Both the position numbers and the translations under genes were made by a program. A stretch of DNA of 64,000 bases from Flavobacterium sp. 123 (GTDB taxonomy: Bacteria; Bacteroidota; Bacteroidia; Flavobacteriales; Flavobacteriaceae), in NCBI RefSeq assembly GCF_003634825.1, contig NZ_RBXD01000001.1, positions 1,448,501-1,512,500 on the forward strand, given 5' to 3'. Positions 54,177 to 62,405 of the stretch are shown here, one piece after another. The notes under the pieces were generated by a model, which worked only from the letters and a program-made list of their open reading frames with translations, did no database searches and was not told the origin of the DNA. How positions within the stretch are numbered: the first letter of the stretch is position 1; every line of letters begins with the position of its first letter.

Positions 54177-56162
54177 TTATTTCATCTTTAACTTCAAAAC
54201 ACTAACAGAATAGGCAGGAAGACTCGTTTGAGCTTTGTCTCCTTTTAGTTTAAATTCACGTTCTGAAGGGCTAATTTTCTTAGGATTAGCAAATGAATTT
54301 TCGTCTTCAAGGTTCGCGCTAGTAAGTGTTGTCAAAGTTCCTTTAGAGGCTAATTTGCTTGCTTTAAAATCAATACTTACGTCTTTAGCTGTTGCGGATG
54401 TGTTTACCAGTTTTACAATAACTTCTTTGGTGTTTGCATCTTTTACCGCTGATGCAAATAAATTATTTTGTCCTGTTACTGGTTTCCCATCTTTAGTTAT
54501 GCTTATCAAATCTGTTCCTCTATTTGTTGAAAACAATTTTTGGACATAATAATTAGCAGAACCATATGCTTCTAAATTGTTGAACCAAAGTAAATCTGGT
54601 GTCCATTGCCAAGCTTCTTCATGAGCCATTAACGGTGCATAAGAAGTTAAATTAACTACTTCAGCATTTCGTTCTAAACCGGTCATAAAAGCAGCCTCAG
54701 AGAAAGCACATTCCCAGTTGTTTTTGTTATCTGGACTTGCTATAGCTACACTTTGCGCAGCATATTCACCAGCAAAAACTTTAGGTCCTTTTCTGTCGTA
54801 TTTATCATAACGAGTGGCATTTTCTCTAAACCATTGTGGGCTTTTGTAGTAATGTTCGTCTACAATTTCAGCATTTAATTTTTTCAGTTCTTGCATACCA
54901 TATTCAAAATAATCTCCTTCAGGAAATGGGCCAGCTCCTGAAACAATAGTCATTTTTGGATATTTTGATTTTATAGCTTTTTCAAACACTTTATATCTTG
55001 CGATATAATCTGGTCCCCATTGCTCATTTCCAACACCTATAAACTTCAAGTTGAATGGTTTTGGATGTCCCATATCTGAACGAACTCTTCCCCAAGGTGT
55101 GTCAACGCTACCATTTGCAAACTCAATTAAATCCAAAGCATCTTGCACGTAAGGATCTAATTCTTCCATTGGAACTAATTCTCCTGTATTAAATTGACAT
55201 GCCATACCACAACTCAAAATAGGTAAGGGCTGAGCTCCTAAATCTTCTGAAAGTTGGAAATATTCAAAGAATCCCAATCCAAACGTTTGGAAATAATCTG
55301 GTGCTAGTTTGTGAGCAAATTCGGTGTTCCAACGGTTGATTAAGGTTTCTCTTTTTTCTACATCACCTACAGTTTTTTTCCATTGGTAACGCTGTGCCAA
55401 TGTTCGTCCCTCTACAATACAACCACCAGGGAATCTCAAAAATCCAGGTTTCATATCATATAATAATTGCACGATATCTTTACGCATTCCGTTTTTTCTG
55501 TTTTTCCAAGTATCTTCTGGGAATAACGAAATCATGTCTAAATCAATAGTTCCTTTTCCTTCGAAGGTGATTTTTAACTGTGCTTTTGCCTCAGTTTGAG
55601 TAGCCGTAAATTGCGCAGAATACCCTTTCCAATCGTTTGATGTTGGAACAATGCTGGTTTCGCCTAATACGTTTTTATTTTTATCAATAAATTGAATGAT
55701 GATTTTTTTGATTTCACCATTGTGATTTGCTGCTTTTAACGAAAGATTATATTTAGCATCTTTCTTAATTCCCATGCCTCTAAAACCTTCATTAATCATC
55801 GAAAATCCTTTAGCATCATTGATTAAAACCCTACAAAAACTTGGATTGGTTTTGTTTTCCAAAGCTTTGATAGTTGTAGCAATACCTGATGTTGTATTGA
55901 ACGAATGGGTATCACTATTTGGCTGTTCCCAACCCATAAGTGGTGCTTCAAATTCAAACGAACGGTTTTTGATCATCTCAGCATACAATCCTCCATCGGC
56001 AGCAAAGTTGATGTCTTCAAAAAAGGCACCGTACATCGTTGGTTGAATTTTAGTTACCGTATTGGCAGTATTTACTTCTAGATTTGTTTTTTGTGCATTA
56101 GCATATAAACCATTCAGTAAAAATCCACAAAGGGTGATTTTGGTGATTAAATTTTGTCTCAT
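54177..56162 (-). CDS. GH51 alpha-L-arabinofuranosidase
   Basis: This is a 661-residue exported exo-enzyme that releases L-arabinose from arabinan side chains. The signal ends near YANAQ (residue 24). A carbohydrate-binding-like beta domain (about 90-215, with NDWKGYSAQFTATQTEAKAQ) precedes the (beta/alpha)8 barrel. FIGVGNEQWGPDY holds the acid/base Glu, DEHYYKSPQWF follows, and VFAGEYAAQS holds the nucleophile Glu. The C-terminal beta-sandwich ends with YSVSVLKLKMK. It is the last of a run GH43-GH127-GH51 with short gaps; the araB operon has its own promoter after it. Confidence 0.94.
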   Translation of the reverse strand: MRQNLITKITLCGFLLNGLYANAQKTNLEVNTANTVTKIQPTMYGAFFEDINFAADGGLYAEMIKNRSFEFEAPLMGWEQPNSDTHSFNTTSGIATTIKALENKTNPSFCRVLINDAKGFSMINEGFRGMGIKKDAKYNLSLKAANHNGEIKKIIIQFIDKNKNVLGETSIVPTSNDWKGYSAQFTATQTEAKAQLKITFEGKGTIDLDMISLFPEDTWKNRKNGMRKDIVQLLYDMKPGFLRFPGGCIVEGRTLAQRYQWKKTVGDVEKRETLINRWNTEFAHKLAPDYFQTFGLGFFEYFQLSEDLGAQPLPILSCGMACQFNTGELVPMEELDPYVQDALDLIEFANGSVDTPWGRVRSDMGHPKPFNLKFIGVGNEQWGPDYIARYKVFEKAIKSKYPKMTIVSGAGPFPEGDYFEYGMQELKKLNAEIVDEHYYKSPQWFRENATRYDKYDRKGPKVFAGEYAAQSVAIASPDNKNNWECAFSEAAFMTGLERNAEVVNLTSYAPLMAHEEAWQWTPDLLWFNNLEAYGSANYYVQKLFSTNRGTDLISITKDGKPVTGQNNLFASAVKDANTKEVIVKLVNTSATAKDVSIDFKASKLASKGTLTTLTSANLEDENSFANPKKISPSEREFKLKGDKAQTSLPAYSVSVLKLKMK

Positions 56163-56170
56163 TTTTATAT

Positions 56171-56219
56171 TTGTTTAAGGTTTAAAAGTTTAAAGTTGTT
56201 GGTTTTAAACTTTAATGAT
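56171..56219. repeat. Inverted repeat of GTTTAAAG words
   Basis: GTTTAAGG, TTTAAAAG and TTTAAAG face TTTTAAACTTTAA around GTTGTTGG, in the gap between GH127 and GH51. It shares its words with 7607-7670, 48 kb away, so these are members of one dispersed family. Confidence 0.45.
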
Positions 56220-56227
56220 TTGTTTTT

Positions 56228-58195
56228 TTATTCTTTATAATTAATCCAAACTTTCATCTTTCCAACGCCTCTATTAGACCAAGAATAATACGGAATAGCT
56301 TTTAAGTTTTCGGTTTGAATGGTATTTACACCTTCTAAAAGGGAATCTTCTTTTTTTACTTTGAAAGTGTCTTTTGCTCCAATGGTTATTGCATCGAAAT
56401 TAGTAGCATTGTCCGCTTCTTCAATCGCATATACGATTGGGCCATATTCTAAAGCCACTTTTCCAATGTTGCCTTCAACTTTAGTATTTGTAACTACTTC
56501 TTTCACTTCCATTGGAAAATCAAGAACAATTTTTTCTCCTTTTTTCCACTTTTTGGTAATAGTAATGTATCCTTTATCTTCTGTATAATCGATACGTTTC
56601 CCGTTTACAGTAACTATAGTTTTTGCAGTTGAGGTGTTTTTATAACGGTATAAATCTCCGGGTAAAACCTGATTTCTTGCCCAGCTTGGAATACGCAATT
56701 TTATAGTAAAAGGAACTTCATTTTTAGGAGTAACAGTAATCAAAACTTTGCCATCCCAAGGATAATTGGTTTGTTGTGAAATTTCCAAATTGTTTTTATC
56801 CAATGCTACTTTCGCTGTATTCGAAGCGTATAAATTCACATAAAGCACGTCTTTGGAAGTTGAATAAATCAATCCTGGAATTGAAGGAATAAACCGAATC
56901 AAATTAGTTGGGCAACAAGAACAATCGAACCAAGATTGGCGCGTACATTCGCCCCGATTGAATTTGTAAACTCCATCTGATTCTAATGCATTTGGATAAA
57001 AGAATTTTTTCCCGTCTAATGACAATCCCGATATTAATCCGTTGTATAAAGAACGTTCAATCACATCAAAATAATCCGAATTCCCAGAAATATTATGCAA
57101 TCTATGGTTCCAATATACATTACCAATAGCAGCGCAAGTCTCATTATAAGCAGTAAGATTTGGTAATTCATAATTTTCACCAAAAGCTTCGCCATCATGT
57201 TTAGCTCCGATACCACCCGTGATATACATTTTTTTGTTGACCATGTTGTTCCACAAATTATTCACTGCATCACCGTAAGCTTTGTTGTTTTCGATAGCCG
57301 CAATATCCGTCATTCCAGCATACATATACACCGCTCTTACCGCATGACCCACCGCTTCTTTTTGCTGAATAACAGGAATGTCATCTTGTGAATAAGCACC
57401 GTATAATTTGTGATTTTTTGGATTTCCTCGGTTGTCCAGAAAGTATTTAGCCAAATTCAAATAGGCTTTGTTATTGGTGATTTGGTACAATTTCACCAAG
57501 CCAGTTTCTACTATTTGATGACCAGGAACACCGTGAACTTGGTCTGCACCATCGCCGAAAGTTTTAACTAATAAATCAGCGTTTTTTATGGCAATATCTA
57601 AGAAATTTTTCTTTCCAGTGGCTTGATAATGTACTACTGCGGCTTCTATCATGTGACCTGAGTTGTACAATTCATGACTTATTTGCAAGGATTCCCAACG
57701 TTTTCCTTCAATCACGGGAACCCATGGGGCTGGTGGTTTAGCAGGATTTATGGTTCTCCAAGTCGTTAAATAGCCATCCTTTTCTTGGCCAATTTTCACA
57801 ATGCTTATTAATGAATCCAGTAAAGTTTCAAGTTTTGGATTGGGTTCACTAATTAAAGTATTTGATGCGCCCTCAATAATTTTATAGACATCGGTATCGT
57901 CAAAAGGCATTTGCCCTTTAACGCTGCCTTGCATTTTGCCACCAGCAATTAAGAAGTTGTCCATGCGACCTTCCTCTTCACATTTTTGAATGGCATATTC
58001 GACGGTCTTTTCTTGTACTTTTTTTATTATTGGTAACCAAAAAGCATCTGTCAACTTTACATTCTGAATGTTTACAGGAGTAATGGTATAACCAGATTTT
58101 TTTGGAGCAGTTGATTTTTTTGTACGTTGTTGACTATGTCCGCAAACGGTCATTACTAGTAAAACGGCTGCTATTGTTTTTTTTATAAAGGTCAT
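56228..58195 (-). CDS. GH127 beta-L-arabinofuranosidase
   Basis: This is a 655-residue enzyme of the former DUF1680 family that cleaves beta-L-arabinofuranosyl residues. The signal ends near TVCGHSQ (residue 22). The alpha/alpha barrel contains YNETCAAIGNVYWNHRL (the acid/base Glu region) and RGECTRQSWFDCSCCPTNLIRF. The Cys cluster of the latter binds zinc and supplies the unusual cysteine nucleophile of GH127. GYAVHEQKEAVGHAVRA-type motifs (QQKEAVGHAVRAVYMYAG) are also present. It lies between GH43 and GH51 genes in one operon. Confidence 0.93.
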   Translation of the reverse strand: MTFIKKTIAAVLLVMTVCGHSQQRTKKSTAPKKSGYTITPVNIQNVKLTDAFWLPIIKKVQEKTVEYAIQKCEEEGRMDNFLIAGGKMQGSVKGQMPFDDTDVYKIIEGASNTLISEPNPKLETLLDSLISIVKIGQEKDGYLTTWRTINPAKPPAPWVPVIEGKRWESLQISHELYNSGHMIEAAVVHYQATGKKNFLDIAIKNADLLVKTFGDGADQVHGVPGHQIVETGLVKLYQITNNKAYLNLAKYFLDNRGNPKNHKLYGAYSQDDIPVIQQKEAVGHAVRAVYMYAGMTDIAAIENNKAYGDAVNNLWNNMVNKKMYITGGIGAKHDGEAFGENYELPNLTAYNETCAAIGNVYWNHRLHNISGNSDYFDVIERSLYNGLISGLSLDGKKFFYPNALESDGVYKFNRGECTRQSWFDCSCCPTNLIRFIPSIPGLIYSTSKDVLYVNLYASNTAKVALDKNNLEISQQTNYPWDGKVLITVTPKNEVPFTIKLRIPSWARNQVLPGDLYRYKNTSTAKTIVTVNGKRIDYTEDKGYITITKKWKKGEKIVLDFPMEVKEVVTNTKVEGNIGKVALEYGPIVYAIEEADNATNFDAITIGAKDTFKVKKEDSLLEGVNTIQTENLKAIPYYSWSNRGVGKMKVWINYKE

Positions 58196-58217
58196 TTTGC
58201 CTATTATTAATCGGTTC

Positions 58218-59210
58218 TTAATTCATTGGTTTTACAATAGGCCATAAGTCGGCATCCCATTGTAGTTCTTTGATTTCTAATTTTGGTCTTCCATTATTCT
58301 TGATTTCGTAAGCATGAAAAACGATATAATCTTTGCCATCAAAAGTATAAGTGCTGTTGTGACCTGCGCCATACCAGTTTTTATCTCCTTGAATCAATAA
58401 AGTTCCGCCGCCTTCATTCAGCGATTTTCCATCTTTATCCAAGTAAGGCCCAGTTATATTTTTTGATCTTCCAATAACAACTTTATAGGTGCTGTTTTCT
58501 CCTCGGCAACACAAATCCCAGGAAAGAAATAAGTAATAATAGCCGTTTTTTCTAAATACAAATGGAGCTTCTAATTCCGCATCGCCCGGATCTGTATCTT
58601 GTAATTCGAAAGTTCTTTTGCGTTTAGCTATTGTATGCCATTCTTCAGGTTGAGCAATGGATTTTAAATCTGGGTTTAGTTTCACCATTTTCAAACCATT
58701 CCAAAAAGAGCCAAATGCTAACCAAGGAACATTATTTTCGTCGAATGTTAAATTTGGATCTATCGCATTCCACATATCACGGTTAGGAATGGATTGGATT
58801 ACAATACCGTGATCTACCCATTTGTAAGCAGGGTCTTTTGGATTTAAAGTAGTATTAGTAGCCAAAGCAATCGCCGAAGTATTTTTTGCGAAAGCAGAAA
58901 CAGAATAATACAAATAATAGGTGTTGTTGTGAAAGGAAACATCAGGTGCCCAAATATGATTTTTGAAATCAGGAACTATCGAGTCAACCCAAGTAGGTTT
59001 TTCTTTAAAAATAGCGGGTTCTGGATTCCAGTTTTTCAAGTCTTTCGAACTAAAAGCGCTAATGCCTTGTCCTGTGCAGTACAAATAGTACGTATCATTT
59101 TGTTTAATCATGACAGGATCATGAACGGTAATATCTTGTGCCCATGACGAATTTGTCATTACCAGAAGGATTATAAGAAATAGGGGCTGAATTTTTCTAT
59201 GTAATTTCAT
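58218..59210 (-). CDS. GH43 arabinan-degrading enzyme (endo-arabinanase-like)
   Basis: This is a 330-residue five-bladed propeller enzyme with a signal peptide (cleavage near SSWAQ, residue 25). GH43 catalytic carboxylates are the base Asp31 (TVHDPVMI), the pKa-modulating Asp in WNAIDPNLTF, and the acid Glu in AELEAPFVFRKNGYYYLF. HIWAPDVSFHNNTYYLYYS and SKNITGPYLDKDG place it with arabinanases that cut alpha-1,5 backbones. It starts a short-gap run with GH127 and GH51. No promoter was found in front; 94-bp tandem repeats fill the gap to the next gene, so it is probably read from the operon upstream. Confidence 0.9.
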   Translation of the reverse strand: MKLHRKIQPLFLIILLVMTNSSWAQDITVHDPVMIKQNDTYYLYCTGQGISAFSSKDLKNWNPEPAIFKEKPTWVDSIVPDFKNHIWAPDVSFHNNTYYLYYSVSAFAKNTSAIALATNTTLNPKDPAYKWVDHGIVIQSIPNRDMWNAIDPNLTFDENNVPWLAFGSFWNGLKMVKLNPDLKSIAQPEEWHTIAKRKRTFELQDTDPGDAELEAPFVFRKNGYYYLFLSWDLCCRGENSTYKVVIGRSKNITGPYLDKDGKSLNEGGGTLLIQGDKNWYGAGHNSTYTFDGKDYIVFHAYEIKNNGRPKLEIKELQWDADLWPIVKPMN

Positions 59211-59218
59211 GTTGTTTA

Positions 59219-59708
59219 TTTTTGAACCATGTGAGAGATTTAAGAAAATTTAATTTTTTACTCTCTTTTATATTTTGAATAGGTTTAACTTATATGTTTT
59301 AATTATGTTTCCATTTTTTGAACCATGTGAGAGATTTAAGAAAATTTAATTTTTCACTCTTTTTTATATTTTGAATAGGTTTAACTTATATGCCTTATAT
59401 GTTTTGTTTTTTTGAACCATGTGAGAGATTTAAGAAAATTTAATTTTTCACTCTTTTTTATTTTTGAATAGGTTTAACTTATATGCCTTATATGTTTTAA
59501 TTTTTTGAACCATGTGAGAGATTTAAGAAAATTTAATTTTTCACTCTTTTTTATATTTAGAATAGGTTTAACTTATATGCCTTATATGTTTTGATTTTTT
59601 GAACCATATAAGAGATTTAAGAAAATTTAATTTTTCACTATCTTTTATATTTTGAATAGGTTTAACTTATATGCCTTATATGTTTTGATTTTTTGAACCA
59701 TGTGAGAA
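59219..59708. repeat. Tandem array of five 94-bp repeats plus a partial sixth
   Basis: Units begin TTTTTGAACCATGTGAGAG. GAACC falls at 59224, 59320, 59414, 59507, 59601 and 59695, so periods are 96, 94, 93, 94 and 94. Each unit reads GAACCAT, AGATTTAAG, AAAATTTAATTTTTCACTC, then AATAGGTTTAACTTATATG and CCTTATATGTTTT. The two ends of a unit are loosely complementary (ATATAAG against CTTATAT). Units differ at a few positions. The array fills most of a 528-base gap inside the arabinan locus and codes for nothing. Confidence 0.92.
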
Positions 59709-59738
59709 AATATCAGGTTAAAAAAAATGTTTAATTGT

Positions 59739-60734
59739 TTATTTTTGAATGCCTTCTGAAGTCATAATAACTCGTTTCATAGTTCCATCTTCATTGTAAT
59801 ACAATCGGTCCACACAAACGGATCTTCTAAAACTACCACCATTGGGTTGTGTAGCACCATTGTGATAAATAAAATAATCTTTGCCTTTGAATTCAATAAT
59901 AGCTTGATGATTTGTGTTTGAGTTACCAGCAAGTTCATTTAAAATTCCTTTGTATTCCCATGGTCCATTGATTGATTTGCTCATAGCGTAAGCAATTTTT
60001 TCAGGAAATTGATAGGCGTATGACAAATAATACCAATTATTATGTTTGTGAATCCAAGGTGCTTCGGTAAAATTGGGCAAAGAAATGGTTTGTATTGGTC
60101 CATCAAGTTCAATCATGTTTGCTTTTAATTTAGCATAATGGCAAACAGAATTTCCCCAGAAAAGATAGGCTTGTCCGTCATCATCAATCATGACTGTTGG
60201 GTCAATATCATCCCAGTCAATTTTGGTTTGGGTAGTCATATCATTAGTGATAAGTGCTTTTCCCAAGGCATCTTTAAAAGGACCCGTTGGACTGTCTGAA
60301 ACACCAACACCAATAGCTTTTCCATTGATGGCCCCGTGTGAAACGGTTACATACCAATAAAATTTTCCGTTACGTTCAATAACCTGAGAAGCCCAAGCAT
60401 CAGAAGTTGCCCATGCAAAATCGGTTACTTTTAACGGCACAGGATGTTCCTCCCAATGGACCATATCCGATGAGGAATATACCAACCATTCATTCATTTT
60501 ATAAAAGTTGAAATCATTTGGTGCTTCATCATGACCTGCATAGAGATATACTTTGTCTTTGTAAACTAAAGCCGCTGGATCTCCAGTATATTTATCTTTT
60601 ATGATAGGGTTGTTGAACGGTGTTGAATTGCCGCTTTTTTCTTCATTGGCGGAAGCCGTAACGGTATTTGTTTTTACGGCTTTGCAAGAAGACATCAAGA
60701 CAACGGAAAAGAGAATTAAAAAAATATTTTTCAT
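59739..60734 (-). CDS. GH43 lipoprotein, probable alpha-L-arabinofuranosidase
   Basis: This is a 331-residue propeller glycosidase with a lipobox (LMSSC, Cys17). Catalytic residues are Asp in YTGDPAALV, Asp in WDDIDPTVMIDDDGQAYLFWG and Glu in FTEAPWIHKHNNWYYLSYA. The NEWLVYSSSDMVHWEEHP stretch and the GGSFRRSVCVDRLYYNEDGTM ending fit exo-acting GH43 arabinofuranosidases or xylosidases of Bacteroidota. Context favours arabinofuranosidase. It lies 35 bases after the preceding GH43 gene; the tandem repeats follow it. Confidence 0.88.
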   Translation of the reverse strand: MKNIFLILFSVVLMSSCKAVKTNTVTASANEEKSGNSTPFNNPIIKDKYTGDPAALVYKDKVYLYAGHDEAPNDFNFYKMNEWLVYSSSDMVHWEEHPVPLKVTDFAWATSDAWASQVIERNGKFYWYVTVSHGAINGKAIGVGVSDSPTGPFKDALGKALITNDMTTQTKIDWDDIDPTVMIDDDGQAYLFWGNSVCHYAKLKANMIELDGPIQTISLPNFTEAPWIHKHNNWYYLSYAYQFPEKIAYAMSKSINGPWEYKGILNELAGNSNTNHQAIIEFKGKDYFIYHNGATQPNGGSFRRSVCVDRLYYNEDGTMKRVIMTSEGIQK

Positions 60735-60769
60735 TTGGTTTTTCTTAATTAAATATCAAAAAGGATGAA

Positions 60770-62392
60770 TTAATTTATTTTTTTGCCCCAAACCGGAAGT
60801 CCAGCTGGAGTAAGTCCAGAATAGGTAATGGTAACTTTGCGAGTAGCACTTTCCCAGTCCCAAGCATCACTTACTTTGCATTTATTTCCATTTACGGTTA
60901 ACGTTTTGCTCGTGCTGTCATACGACCAAGTTCCCGTAATTCCTCCGCTAACTTTCTTGTCGGCAGTCAGGTATATTGTAACTGATTTTTGAATAACTGC
61001 ATATTGATAATTCATGGTAATTTGTTCCCATGTTCCAATAAATGAAGCTTCACTAATTGTAGTTTCTGGTACGCCTCCATATCTTTCAGGATCTACAACT
61101 GGCCAACCATCTTCTGTCCATTTTATAGCGCGAACATGTCCCATCATAATAGCATTAGAAACTGCAATTCCTGGTACATCCTTAGGCAAACGCGCCTGAG
61201 AGGAATAATACCATTGTTTAGTATCTGGATTTTGGAAAACGGCACAATGTGAAATACCAACCCAGCCTGTATGACCGTTAAAAGCATAAGGATGTGTTAG
61301 CATTGGCCAACAATCGGCTCCATTAGTAACATTGGCACCATTGATTCCTAAATAAGGACCCGTAATGTTTTTCGAACGCGCCACACGAGTATTGTAGGGA
61401 ACATCAAGTCCATCATACGCCATAAATAGATAGTAATATTGCGTATCAGGGTTGTAGATAATCTCTGGTCCTTCGGAAGCTTGCCAACGACTTGTAGCAT
61501 TACGAGTGGCAATGCGGGTTCCATAATCACTAAGTGTTTCTAATTTATCAGGTTTTCCAGTAGCGGGGTTTAATTTTAATGCTGCTATTCCGGAATGCCA
61601 AGAACCATATATTAAATATTGCTCCCCCTCAGGAGTGCTAATGAAGCTAGGGTCAATAGCATTAAATTTGAAATAAGCATCCTCCCAATTTCTTGTACCT
61701 GTAAAAGAATATGGTTTTAATCCGTCAGGTTCTGAGCAAACTACCATTCCTTTGTCTGTCCATGTATTAGAGGCTAAATCATCTGTTTCTGCCAAACCGA
61801 TAAAGGCTCTTTCTCCCCAAGTGTTATCAAAAGTACTTCCGATTATAGGGTTGTCAACCACAATACAGTAATACATTCTGTATATATTTCCAACTTTTCT
61901 AATACAAGGAGCCCAAAATCCATAATTAGGATTTTCTATAGGAGGCAATGCGGGTACCATGCGTGCTCTTTTATTGTTTAAAGAATCTTTTACCCAAGCA
62001 GGTGCAGTTGTCATAGCCGATCCCATGAATTCCCAATTAACAAGATCTTTTGAACGTCTGTAAAAAAAGTGCCCATGTCCATCCGTTGCATTTCCATAAG
62101 AAGCATCCGTTTGGTACATGTAATAATACTCACCACATTTTTCAACAGAAGGGTCGTGTACGTTTGCCAAATTCCATTGTGAATTACTATTCCAAGAAGC
62201 TATTGACGAATAATTGTCAGGATAGGTTGGCCCTGGAAAAGTAGGTGTTGGAGTTGGAGTAGGCGTTGGAGTAGGTGTTGGAGTAGGTGAAGGATCAGGT
62301 TCTCCACCACTAGAACAACTACTAACAGACACAACTACTAACAGAATTGTTAGAAATAAAACTAATTTTGAAAGGAATCTTGGGTTTCTCAT
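60770..62392 (-). CDS. GH43 endo-arabinanase lipoprotein with Pro-Thr linker
   Basis: This is a 540-residue surface lipoprotein (lipobox VSVSSC, Cys26). A Pro-Thr repeat linker at about 35-52 spaces the enzyme from the membrane. The propeller has NVHDPSVEKCGEYYYMYQT (base Asp), YGFWAPCIRKVGNIYRMYYC, FNAIDPSFISTPEGEQYLIYGS and EGPEIIYNPDTQYYYLFMAY (acid Glu). The last 100 residues (FIGTWEQITMNYQYA to the end) form the small beta-domain seen at the C-terminus of extracellular endo-arabinanases. It would open the alpha-1,5-arabinan backbone at the cell surface. It is 13 bases downstream of the GH51 gene. Confidence 0.92.
   Translation of the reverse strand: MRNPRFLSKLVLFLTILLVVVSVSSCSSGGEPDPSPTPTPTPTPTPTPTPTFPGPTYPDNYSSIASWNSNSQWNLANVHDPSVEKCGEYYYMYQTDASYGNATDGHGHFFYRRSKDLVNWEFMGSAMTTAPAWVKDSLNNKRARMVPALPPIENPNYGFWAPCIRKVGNIYRMYYCIVVDNPIIGSTFDNTWGERAFIGLAETDDLASNTWTDKGMVVCSEPDGLKPYSFTGTRNWEDAYFKFNAIDPSFISTPEGEQYLIYGSWHSGIAALKLNPATGKPDKLETLSDYGTRIATRNATSRWQASEGPEIIYNPDTQYYYLFMAYDGLDVPYNTRVARSKNITGPYLGINGANVTNGADCWPMLTHPYAFNGHTGWVGISHCAVFQNPDTKQWYYSSQARLPKDVPGIAVSNAIMMGHVRAIKWTEDGWPVVDPERYGGVPETTISEASFIGTWEQITMNYQYAVIQKSVTIYLTADKKVSGGITGTWSYDSTSKTLTVNGNKCKVSDAWDWESATRKVTITYSGLTPAGLPVWGKKIN
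62241..62289. repeat. 12-bp tandem repeat coding the Pro-Thr linker
   Basis: GGAGTAGGTGTT-type units, about four copies with small changes, encode alternating Thr and Pro on the minus strand. A change of copy number would alter the linker length in steps of four residues without shifting the frame. Confidence 0.75.
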
Positions 62393-62405
62393 TTTGAGTT
62401 TTTTA

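Noticed and set aside
59219..59708. Possible CRISPR array
   Set aside because: Whole 94-bp units repeat without unique spacers between short repeats, and no cas genes are near.
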